64,000 nucleotides of DNA from Myxococcales bacterium. Lineage in GTDB: Bacteria > Myxococcota_A > Bradymonadia > UBA7976 > UBA1532. A program made the translations under genes and the position numbers. Each line of letters starts with the position of its first letter. Positions within the stretch are counted from its first letter, which is position 1. The stretch is taken from assembly GCA_020633435.1 (NCBI GenBank), contig JACKDP010000001.1:1488001-1552000 (forward strand), in the 5' to 3' direction. Shown in pieces: positions 1 to 7,143 of this stretch. The notes under the pieces are model-generated. The model worked only from the letters and a program-made list of their open reading frames with translations. It was not told the DNA's origin and did not search any database.

Positions 1-1
1 G

Positions 2-1015
2 GCCGAGCGCCTGGCAGATCAGCAGCATGATCAAGCCCTTGCGCGGTTCTGCGCGGCCCTGCCGGCCACGGCGGAGGCCCCGACGCCGCCCCCCGCCGAG
101 GCCACGCCGGTGTGCGGGCTCGTCCGCCAGGGCGAGCTGCTGGTCTGGGTGGACGCGGCCCCGGTCACCGCGGGCACCGGCCTCGCCGTGGCCCAGCACC
201 TCGCCGGCCGCTTCGCCGACGAGCTGGACTTCCTCTTCGTCCTCGTCCCCGGCATCGACGGGGCGCTCGCCGAGCAGGCCTCCGCCTGGTTCGAGCGCGG
301 CCTGCCCGGGCTCGGCGCGCCCGCGCGGCACGCGGCCGGCCTCCTGCCCGGCTGGCGCCGCCTGCTCGGCGCGGTCGTCCTCGACGCGGCGACGGGGCTG
401 CGGGCGGGGCCCTCCCTGCGGGGCCTCGCGCGGGCCTTCGGCAACCGCTGGTCGCTGCCGGGCTGCTCGCCCACCCCCGGCGGCGGCTGGGGCTACGCCG
501 ATGTGGGCGGCCAGCTCGGGGGCTTCCGCCTGCTGCGGCGCGAGCCGGGGGGCCGGTGGAGCGCCGCCCCGGCCCGGGTGGACGGGCAGCCGGGCCTCGT
601 GGGCAACGGCGGCAACTCCCTGCCCTACGCCCCGGTGGAGCGCTACCTGCTGGGCCTCACGCCCCTCGACGGGCTGCCCAGCCTGACGTTCCTGCGCGAT
701 CCGCGGCCCGACGCGGGGGGCGTGGCCGCCGCGGGCACCTGCCGCCTGACGCCGGCCGACATCCGGGCGCGCTTCGGCGAGCGCCCCCCCCACCCCGCCC
801 CCTACCAGGTCGGCGTCGTCCTGCTCACCCCGACGCGGCCAGGCCCGGCCGAGGTGGCCCGCCTGCGGGCCGACGCCCTCGCCTTCACGGCCCCCGGCCC
901 GGACGATGATCCCTGGCTGCTCAACTACTTCGAGGCCACCGGCGGCGCGGGCCGCCTCGACCTGCGCGTCCCGGCGCCCCGCGGTTGCGCGGACCGGGCC
1001 GCCGGCCTACCGTGA
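2..1015 (+). CDS. Secreted-type hypothetical protein, 5' end outside window
   Basis: The frame is open from the first complete codon of the window to the TGA at 1013-1015 (337 residues visible), so the true start lies upstream and the signal sequence cannot be judged. The visible chain begins with a Pro/Ala-rich stretch followed by VCGLVRQGEL, which suggests a linker after an export signal. The central motif PYAPVERYLLGL resembles the ELYLMGL signature seen in deltaproteobacterial secreted peptidase-like proteins, but I see no HExxH zinc site, so no enzymatic function is assigned. It ends four bases before the globin gene and is probably co-transcribed with it. Codon use is strongly GC3-biased, like the neighbours. 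Confidence 0.6.
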   Translation, partial: AERLADQQHDQALARFCAALPATAEAPTPPPAEATPVCGLVRQGELLVWVDAAPVTAGTGLAVAQHLAGRFADELDFLFVLVPGIDGALAEQASAWFERGLPGLGAPARHAAGLLPGWRRLLGAVVLDAATGLRAGPSLRGLARAFGNRWSLPGCSPTPGGGWGYADVGGQLGGFRLLRREPGGRWSAAPARVDGQPGLVGNGGNSLPYAPVERYLLGLTPLDGLPSLTFLRDPRPDAGGVAAAGTCRLTPADIRARFGERPPHPAPYQVGVVLLTPTRPGPAEVARLRADALAFTAPGPDDDPWLLNYFEATGGAGRLDLRVPAPRGCADRAAGLP

Positions 1016-1019
1016 CGCC

Positions 1020-1439
1020 ATGGCGCTCTTCGACCAGATCGGCGAGGCCGGCCTCCGCGCGGTGCTCGTCGACTTCTACGACCGGGTGTTCGCCGATCCC
1101 ATGATCGGCTTCTTCTTCCTGGGCAAGGACAAGGCGCGGCTGGTGGAGCTGGAGCTGCAGCACACCGCCCGGATGCTCGGCGAGCGGGTGGCGTACGACG
1201 GCCGCCCGATGCGCGAGGCCCACGCCCCGCACCGCATCATGAAGGGGCAGTTCCTGCGCCGGAACCGGCTGCTGGAGCAGGTGCTCGCCGATCACCGCGT
1301 CCCCGGGGCCGTCGTGGAGGCCTGGCTGGCCCACGCGCGCGGGCTGGAGGCGGCCATCACGGGGCGCGTGAGCCCCCTGGATCACTGCGTGGAGCCGGGC
1401 CAGGCGCGGCCGGCGGAGGTGACGGATCATGGGTCCTGA
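1020..1439 (+). CDS. Truncated haemoglobin (2/2 globin)
   Basis: A 139-residue haem protein of the truncated globin family, which binds O2 or NO in the cytoplasm. The family pattern is clear: a B-helix FYDRVFADP with Tyr20 at the expected B10 position, a Phe run at 31-33 (CD1), QHTARMLGE in the E helix (Gln47 near E7) and REAHAPHRI, in which His68 fits the proximal F8 ligand, followed by the usual GQF and VP helix start. ATG at 1020 is chosen because the longer frame only overlaps the upstream gene. Its last 11 bases overlap the next gene, so expression with the GMC oxidoreductase is likely. A role in O2/NO supply or peroxide handling for that flavoenzyme is inference. Confidence 0.85.
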   Translation: MALFDQIGEAGLRAVLVDFYDRVFADPMIGFFFLGKDKARLVELELQHTARMLGERVAYDGRPMREAHAPHRIMKGQFLRRNRLLEQVLADHRVPGAVVEAWLAHARGLEAAITGRVSPLDHCVEPGQARPAEVTDHGS

Positions 1440-1989
1440 GTTCGTCCTGCGGGGCTACCCGCGCCGCATCGCCCGGGCCGTGGTGGACGCCATGGTGCCG
1501 CGGTGGCCGGAGTTCGACGTCGACCTCACCGACGACGTGCTGGCCGACGTGGAGCGCACGCTGCGCGGCTACCCGCCCATCATCCAGGTGGCCATCCTGG
1601 GGTCGCTCTTCGGGCTGGAGTTCCTGAGCCCCCTCTTCGGGCCCGGGCTCAAGCCGCTGTCGCGCTCCGAGCGGCACATCGCCATCGCGCGCCTTGAGAC
1701 CATCGCCAACCACCCCATCCCCCAGATCCGCATGCTGGTCATGCTGCTGAAGGTGACCATCTCGTTCGCGGCCTACTCCCGGCCCGACGTGGAGGCCTTC
1801 CTGGGCTACCGGCGGCGCGAGTGGCGCGAGACGCGGCAGGCCCTGCGCGCGCGGCTGCTGGCCGCCGACCCGGCGAAGCTGCCGGCGGTGCCGGCGCCGC
1901 TGGCGGACGGCCGAGTGGTCACCCCCGCGGAGTTCTTGAGCTTTCTGGCCGCCCTGGCGGACGGGCACGCGGAGCAGGCGGCGGGATGA
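1429..1989 (+). CDS. Small protein coupled to GMC oxidoreductase
   Basis: A 186-residue protein starting inside the globin gene and ending with TGA overlapping the ATG of the GMC gene. It is rich in helices and Arg, has hydrophobic patches near residues 50-65 and 95-115 (LVMLLKVTISFAAYS) and has no signal peptide. Small proteins immediately upstream of GMC or gluconate-dehydrogenase-type flavoproteins often act as accessory subunits, and the tight coupling suggests that here. I do not recognise the family with confidence. The C-terminal segment ADGRVVTPAEFLSFL may be a small helical tail. Confidence 0.65.
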   Translation: MGPEFVLRGYPRRIARAVVDAMVPRWPEFDVDLTDDVLADVERTLRGYPPIIQVAILGSLFGLEFLSPLFGPGLKPLSRSERHIAIARLETIANHPIPQIRMLVMLLKVTISFAAYSRPDVEAFLGYRRREWRETRQALRARLLAADPAKLPAVPAPLADGRVVTPAEFLSFLAALADGHAEQAAG

Positions 1990-3554
1990 ACGAGCGCGTC
2001 CAGGGCCACGGGCCCGTCGACTTCATCGCGGAGGAGCAGAAGCCCGCCGCCATCATCACCCCGGCCGACACCCGGGGTGACCTCTTCATCACGGCGGACG
2101 TGGTGGTCGTCGGCAGCGGCGCCGGGGGCGCGACGGTGGCCGCCACCCTCGCCGAAGCGGGCCTGCGCGTCGTCGTGCTGGAGGAGGGCGACTGGTTCCC
2201 CACCCGGGAGTACTCGGCCAGCGTCCCCTCCATGCTCAGCAAGCTCATGCGCGCCGGCGGCGCCACCGCGATGATGGGCCGCAGCCCCGTCCCCTACCTC
2301 GAGGGCAAGTGCGTCGGCGGCACCACCGTGGTCAACGGCGGGATGTGCTGGCGGACGCCAGAGCGGGTGCTGCACGAGTGGGTGAGCGAGCGCGGCCTGC
2401 CCGAGCTGTCGCCCCGCGGCCTGGAGCGGCACTTCGAGGAGGTCGAGACGACCATCCACGCGCGCTACCAGGACGAGGGCAGCCAGGGCGGCGTGAACGA
2501 CGCGTTCAAGCGCGGGGCCGACGCCCTGGGCTGGAAGCTCTCGCGCAACAAGCGCAACCAGAAGCACTGCGTGGGCAGCAACGACTGCGTGACGGGCTGC
2601 CCGTCCGGGGCCAAGCAGAGCACCCAGTACTCGTGGCTGCCCCGCTTCTTCAACGCCGGCGGGCTCCTCTACACCCGCTGCCGGGTCAAGCAGATCGTCA
2701 CCGAGCGCGGCCGGGCGACGGGGGTGCGCGGCGTCCTGGCCGATCCGTGGCAGCCGCGGCGCTTCACCGTCAACGCCCGGGCCGTCGTCCTCGCCTGCGG
2801 GGCCATCCAGACGCCGCTGCTCCTCCAGCGCAACAAGATCGGGCGGGAGTGCGGCCATGTGGGGCGGCACTTCACCATCCACCCGAACATCAAGATGTCG
2901 GCGCGCTTCTCGAGCCCGGTGGAGAACCTGCAGGGCACCCACCAGGCCTGGCAGTGCATCGAGTTCCGCGACGAGGGCATCCTGCTGGCGCCGGGGGCCA
3001 TCCCCCTCGCCTTCATGTCGGCCATCTTCCCCGAGTTCGGGCCCAGGCTGGCCGAGCGCATGCGCGACGCGCGCTACATCGCCACCGGCGGCATCCTGGT
3101 GGACGACCACAGCGAGGGCCGCATCCGGGCCCTGCCCTTCGGCGTGCCGTGGATCCAGTACGACGTCACCGACGCCGACCAGGCCAAGTTCGTCCGGGCC
3201 GCGGCCCTCATGGCAGAGCTGTACTTCGCGGCGGGCGCGGAGGAGGTCTACACCCCCTTCCACCACCTGCCCGTCATCGCGACGCCGGACGACATCAAGC
3301 GCCTGTACCAGCGCCCGCCCCGGGTCGAGGACACCGAGTACTTCACGGCGCACCTCATGGGCACCTGCCGCATGCACGGCCACGCCCGCGGCGGCGTGGT
3401 GGGCCCCGATGGCCAGGCGTGGGACCTGCCCGGCCTGTACCTGGCCGACGCCAGCGTCCTGCCGGGGACCATCGGGGTGAACCCCCAGGTGACCATCATG
3501 GCCATCGCGCGGCTCGTCGCCGAGAAGCTGGCCGACCGGCTGCGGCGGGTCTAG
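1986..3554 (+). CDS. GMC-family FAD oxidoreductase (long-chain alcohol oxidase-like)
   Basis: A 522-residue flavoprotein that probably oxidises an alcohol with FAD. The N-terminal dinucleotide fold is explicit (VVVVGSGAGGATVAATLAEA, then VVLEEGDW), and the C-terminal GMC signature is present (MGTCRMHG, LYLADASVLPGTIGVNP, TIMAIARLVAEKLA). The Cys-containing segment HCVGSNDCVTGCPSGAKQ, near residues 197-214, is typical of the long-chain or fatty alcohol oxidase branch rather than choline dehydrogenases. ATG at 1986 overlaps the upstream TGA, so the longer in-frame extension is rejected. The stop overlaps by four bases with the convergent MocR gene (CTAG shared). The substrate is unknown. Confidence 0.88.
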   Translation: MNERVQGHGPVDFIAEEQKPAAIITPADTRGDLFITADVVVVGSGAGGATVAATLAEAGLRVVVLEEGDWFPTREYSASVPSMLSKLMRAGGATAMMGRSPVPYLEGKCVGGTTVVNGGMCWRTPERVLHEWVSERGLPELSPRGLERHFEEVETTIHARYQDEGSQGGVNDAFKRGADALGWKLSRNKRNQKHCVGSNDCVTGCPSGAKQSTQYSWLPRFFNAGGLLYTRCRVKQIVTERGRATGVRGVLADPWQPRRFTVNARAVVLACGAIQTPLLLQRNKIGRECGHVGRHFTIHPNIKMSARFSSPVENLQGTHQAWQCIEFRDEGILLAPGAIPLAFMSAIFPEFGPRLAERMRDARYIATGGILVDDHSEGRIRALPFGVPWIQYDVTDADQAKFVRAAALMAELYFAAGAEEVYTPFHHLPVIATPDDIKRLYQRPPRVEDTEYFTAHLMGTCRMHGHARGGVVGPDGQAWDLPGLYLADASVLPGTIGVNPQVTIMAIARLVAEKLADRLRRV

Positions 3555-4981
3555 CCAAGCGGCGGGGCGCAGGCCGCCAGGCGCGCCACCGCCTCCTCGA
3601 GCTTCGGCCCGGGCAGGGCCGCGAAGCCCAGCCGCAGGGCCGGGCAGGGCTCGCCGCTGAACAGGAACCGGCTCCCGGCCTGCACCGCGACGCCCCGCGC
3701 CAGCGCCCGCGCCGCCCAGGCGTCGGCGTCCACCTCCGGGGGCAGCCGGCACCAGAGCGCCATCCCCCCGGCCGGCACCGTGAAGTCGGCGAACGGCAGC
3801 GCGCGGCGCACGGCCTCCACCAGAATCCCTCGTCTTTCCTGATAGATACGCCGCATGCGCCGGATGTGGCGCGGCAGCTCGCCGTCCCCGAGCAGCTCGG
3901 CGATGGCCGTCTCGCCCAGGGCGTCGCCCTGCCGATCGATGACCGTGCGCCAGCGGGCCATCGCCTCGATGACGGGCGGGGGGGCGACCACATAGCCCAG
4001 CCGCAGCCCGGGGGCGAAGACCTTGGACAGGGTGCCGCAGTGCAGCACCACGCCGCCGGCGTCAGCGCTGGCCAGGGGCAGGACGGGCCGCCCCTCGTAG
4101 TGAAACTCGTGGTCGTAGTCGTCCTCGATGAGGGCCACCCCGTGGGCGGTGGCGTGCTGCAGCAGGGCCAGGCGGCGGGCGGCGGGGAGCGTGACCGTCG
4201 TGGGGTACTGGTGGTGGGGCGTCAGGTAGATGGCCCGCAGGCCCGCCGGCAGGGCGTCCACCACCAGCCCGTCGGCGTCGACGGGCAGCGGCACCAGCCG
4301 GGCGCCCGTGGCGGCGAGGGCCGCCCAGGCCGGACGGTAGCCCAGGGCCTCGACGCCCACCACGTCGCCAGGCCGCAGGAGCGCCCGGGCCGCCAGGTAC
4401 AGGCCGAGCTGGGCGCCCCGCGTCACGAGCACATGGTCGGCGTCGATGGGCAGGCCGCGCAGGGCCCGCAGCATGGCCGCCAGCTCCTCGCGCAGCGCCC
4501 GGACGCCGCGGGGGTCACCGTAGCCGAGGACGCCGGGGCCCCGCCGCAAGGCGCGCCGCCACGCCCGGACGAGCGCGTCGGCGGGCGCCGCGGAGACGTC
4601 GGGCAGGCCCCCCAGCAGCGGCAGGAGCGTGGGGCCGGTGGACGACCACGCCAGATCGGGCAGGGCCGGCGGCAGGGCGTAGCCGGGCACGACGGCGGCG
4701 CCCGGGGGCGCGAACGGGGCGGGCGCCACGTCGGGCAGATCGTCGACGACGAACGTCCCCCGGCCCGGCTCCGTGCGCAGCCAGCCCTCGGCCTCCAGGC
4801 CGCGCAGCGCCGCCAGCACGGTGTTGCGGTGCACGCCCAGGGACTCGGCCAGGCGGCGGCTGCCGGGCAGGCGCTCCCCCGGCCGCAGCCGCCCGCGGCG
4901 GATCTCCAGGGCGAGGCCCTGGCCGATGCGCCCGGCCAGGGGGCCCGGCCCCTCCTCCACGGTGAGCAGCGGTCGGAACAT
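3551..4981 (-). CDS. MocR/PdxR-type regulator (GntR HTH + aminotransferase fold)
   Basis: A 476-residue transcriptional regulator. Residues 1-75 form a GntR winged helix (RPGERLPGSRRLAESLGVHR, then NTVLAAL), followed by a class I aminotransferase domain with IEDDYDHEFHYEGRP and CGTLSKVFAPGLRLGY, where Lys320 is the PLP-binding lysine. MocR proteins use PLP as an effector and usually control a divergent neighbour. Here the neighbour is a flavin-barrel/GNAT enzyme 91 bases away, with a palindromic operator between. ATG at 4981 gives the canonical length; the longer frame would run through the divergent gene. The true effector (PLP, a PLP-amino acid adduct or another amine) cannot be read from the sequence. 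Confidence 0.9.
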   Translation of the reverse strand: MFRPLLTVEEGPGPLAGRIGQGLALEIRRGRLRPGERLPGSRRLAESLGVHRNTVLAALRGLEAEGWLRTEPGRGTFVVDDLPDVAPAPFAPPGAAVVPGYALPPALPDLAWSSTGPTLLPLLGGLPDVSAAPADALVRAWRRALRRGPGVLGYGDPRGVRALREELAAMLRALRGLPIDADHVLVTRGAQLGLYLAARALLRPGDVVGVEALGYRPAWAALAATGARLVPLPVDADGLVVDALPAGLRAIYLTPHHQYPTTVTLPAARRLALLQHATAHGVALIEDDYDHEFHYEGRPVLPLASADAGGVVLHCGTLSKVFAPGLRLGYVVAPPPVIEAMARWRTVIDRQGDALGETAIAELLGDGELPRHIRRMRRIYQERRGILVEAVRRALPFADFTVPAGGMALWCRLPPEVDADAWAARALARGVAVQAGSRFLFSGEPCPALRLGFAALPGPKLEEAVARLAACAPPLG

Positions 4982-4988
4982 GGCGACT

Positions 4989-5029
4989 GGTCCATCACTC
5001 TTGTCCAGACTGGACCTTATCCATGGACC
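4989..5029. promoter_or_regulatory. Nested palindromic operator between divergent genes
   Basis: The 91-base divergent spacer contains a perfect 13-base palindrome GTCCAGACTGGAC (5003-5015). An outer perfect 7-base inverted repeat flanks it, GGTCCAT at 4989-4995 and ATGGACC at 5023-5029. All arms share a TGGACC/GGTCCA core, a layout typical of MocR-family operators. Both flanking promoters must lie here. Regulation by the adjacent MocR protein is inference. Confidence 0.65.
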
Positions 5030-5072
5030 GCCTGCCGATCCAGGCTGGGGGCACACCGACCCGGAGGTCCTC

Positions 5073-6104
5073 ATGCCTGCGCCCCTGTCCGCCCCCGCCG
5101 CCCGCGCGCTCCTCGCCCGCGCCCCCGTCTTCCACGTCGCCGGCACGGACGCCGACGGCCGCCCGCTCAGCCGGCCGCTGCACGGCGCCCTGGTGGACGA
5201 CCACCTCGTGTTCCACGGCGGCGCGCGGGGCGAGAAGCTGGACCTCGTCGGCCGGCCCGTCGTGGCGAGCCACTGCGAGATCCTGGCCCGCATCCCCAGC
5301 ACCTTCCTGGATCCGGCCCGGGCCTGCCCGGCCACGACGCTCTACCGCAGCGTGGCGGTGCGGGGCGTCATCGGCGAGCTGCACGACCCGGGCGCCCGGG
5401 CGCGGGCGCTGGACGCCTTCAGCCGGGCCCTGCAGCCGACCGAGGGGTTCGCGCCCATCACCGTCGACGCGCCGCTCTACCGCGGGGCGCTGGATGGCCT
5501 CTTCATCGGCGCGCTGCCCCTCGACCACCTGGAGACCCGCGAGAAGCTGGGGGCCGAGCGCCCGACGACCTGGCGCCGCAAGGTGGTGGCCGGCCTGTGG
5601 GAGCGGGGGGCGCCCGGTGACCTGGAGGCCCTGGAGGCCCTGCGAGCGGCGGCGCCGGACACCCCCCTGCCCGCGCCGCTGGTGGGGCCGCCGGGGGTGC
5701 ACCTCCGCGTCGCGCCGGCGGTCGACCTGCTGGCCCCGGCCACCACGCTGCTGGCCGGGCAGTACTGGAACGAGGGGGTGCCGGTGGCGGCCATCGAGGC
5801 GGCCCACCGCGGCGCGGCGGCCTGGGTGGTGGCGCTGGACGAGGCGGGCGGCCTGCTCGGCACGGCCCGGGCCTTCACCGACGGGGGCAAGGCGGCGTGG
5901 ATCGCCGACGTGGCCGTGGCGCCCGCTGCTCGCGGCCAGGGCATCGGCACCGCCCTGATGCGCCTGCTGCTGGCGCACCCGGCCCTGCGGGTGCTGCGCG
6001 TCTTCCTGGGCACCCGGGACGCCGAGGGCTTCTACGCCCGCCTGGGCTTCGCGCCTCATGCGCGGCCGGGCACGACGGTGCTGGTGCGGCCGGGAAGCGC
6101 TTGA
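5073..6104 (+). CDS. PPOX-type flavin split-barrel protein fused to GNAT acetyltransferase
   Basis: A 343-residue two-domain protein. Residues 1-175 resemble the pyridoxamine-phosphate-oxidase/NimA-like split barrel (LVFHGGARGEKLDLVGRPVV, SHCEILARIPS, YRSVAVRGVIGEL). Residues 210-340 form a GNAT acyltransferase with the acetyl-CoA loop VAPAARGQGIGTALM and the C-terminal GFYARLGF. ATG 5073 is preceded by GGAGG at 5063-5067. Divergent pairing with a MocR regulator is common for amine-modifying enzymes of both families. A role in acetylating or detoxifying an amine or antibiotic is plausible but unproven, and the substrate is unknown. Confidence 0.82.
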   Translation: MPAPLSAPAARALLARAPVFHVAGTDADGRPLSRPLHGALVDDHLVFHGGARGEKLDLVGRPVVASHCEILARIPSTFLDPARACPATTLYRSVAVRGVIGELHDPGARARALDAFSRALQPTEGFAPITVDAPLYRGALDGLFIGALPLDHLETREKLGAERPTTWRRKVVAGLWERGAPGDLEALEALRAAAPDTPLPAPLVGPPGVHLRVAPAVDLLAPATTLLAGQYWNEGVPVAAIEAAHRGAAAWVVALDEAGGLLGTARAFTDGGKAAWIADVAVAPAARGQGIGTALMRLLLAHPALRVLRVFLGTRDAEGFYARLGFAPHARPGTTVLVRPGSA

Positions 6105-6135
6105 TCTCTCTAGGATTTCTCGTCAACGTCGGGGC

Positions 6136-7137
6136 ATGCACATCCGACTCTTGCTGGTGTGGGGGCTGCTCGCGGGCTGCGGCGGTCCGGCCGATGGGAC
6201 GCTCGACGCGGCGCTCGCGGGGGACGACGCCCGGGCGCAGGCCGACGGGGCGCCCCGCGACGCGGCGGGGATGGACGCGGCCCGCGCTGACGCCGCCCGA
6301 CCCGACGCCGCCCGACCCGACGCGGCCCGACCGGACGCGGCCCGACCTGACGCGGCCCGACCCGACGCAGCGCCCGCGACGCGGCGGGGATGGACGCGGG
6401 CCCAACCCGACGCGACCCGACCGGACGCGGCCCGACCCGACGCCGCCCGACCGGACGCGGCGCCCCTCGACGCGGCCCGGCCGGACGCGGCCCGACCCGA
6501 CGCCGCGCTGGCCGACGCCGCCCCGCCCCCCCAGCCCCGCGTCCTGGCCCTGGGCGACTCGTACACCATCGGCGCCAGCGTCGAGCCCGCCGAGCGCTGG
6601 CCCGCCCAGCTCGTCGTCGCCCTGCGCGCTGGCGGCCGCGCCATCGGCGATCCGCGCTACATCGCCCAGTCGGGCTGGACGACGTTCGCGCTGTCCGATG
6701 CCATGGATCGCGAGGCGCCGGTGGGGCCGTTCGCCCTGGTGACGCTGCTCATCGGCGTGAACGACCAGTTCTTCCACGAGCCGGCCCCGGCGTACGGCCT
6801 GCGGTTCGGCGTCCTGCTGGACCGCGCCATCGGCCTGGCCGGGGGGGACGCCTGCCGGGTGGTGGTGCTCTCCATCCCCGACTACAGCGTGACGCCCTTC
6901 GGCCAGGGCATCGATCCGGTGCGCATCGCCCGCGAGATCGCGGCCTTCAACGACGTGAACCGGGGCATCACGGCCGACAAGGGGGTGCGGTACGTGGACG
7001 TGACCCCGAGTTCGCAGCGGGCGGCCGATGATCCGGGGCTGATCGCGGATGACGGGCTGCACCCGTCGGGGCGGATGTACGCGGTCTGGACGGCGCTGGC
7101 CCAGCCGGCCGCCGAGGCGGCGCTGGACTGCCCGTAG
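6136..7137 (+). CDS. SGNH/GDSL esterase lipoprotein with Asp-Ala-Ala-Arg-Pro linker
   Basis: A 333-residue exported hydrolase. The N-terminus is a lipoprotein signal ending LLAGC (Cys15). A low-complexity linker of DAARP pentads follows to about residue 130, and then an SGNH hydrolase domain with GDSYTIGA (catalytic Ser), GVND (block III Asn) and DGLHPSG (catalytic Asp/His). It is likely anchored at the outer membrane with the catalytic domain held off by the linker. ATG 6136 is chosen because it begins the signal peptide. One linker segment reads APATRRGWTRAQ instead of the repeat; see findings. It converges on gspN with a six-base gap. The substrate is unknown. Confidence 0.85.
   Translation: MHIRLLLVWGLLAGCGGPADGTLDAALAGDDARAQADGAPRDAAGMDAARADAARPDAARPDAARPDAARPDAARPDAAPATRRGWTRAQPDATRPDAARPDAARPDAAPLDAARPDAARPDAALADAAPPPQPRVLALGDSYTIGASVEPAERWPAQLVVALRAGGRAIGDPRYIAQSGWTTFALSDAMDREAPVGPFALVTLLIGVNDQFFHEPAPAYGLRFGVLLDRAIGLAGGDACRVVVLSIPDYSVTPFGQGIDPVRIAREIAAFNDVNRGITADKGVRYVDVTPSSQRAADDPGLIADDGLHPSGRMYAVWTALAQPAAEAALDCP
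6286..6513 (+). repeat. 15-bp tandem repeats coding DAARP
   Basis: Imperfect tandem copies of a 15-base unit, roughly GACGCGGCCCGACCC, encode the Asp-Ala-Ala-Arg-Pro linker of the SGNH lipoprotein. The array contains a second copy of the segment at 6250-6290, near 6369-6410, that has lost one C and later gained one G. Confidence 0.8.
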
Positions 7138-7143
7138 GGTGCG

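Noticed and set aside
2309..5620. Open frame of 1,103 codons on the plus strand across GMC and MocR genes
   Set aside because: It covers two convergent genes with clear domains and has a Pro/Arg-rich composition typical of a shadow frame.
6286..6513. Repeat array as possible non-coding satellite
   Set aside because: The 15-base units keep the frame of a lipoprotein linker between a signal peptide and an SGNH domain.
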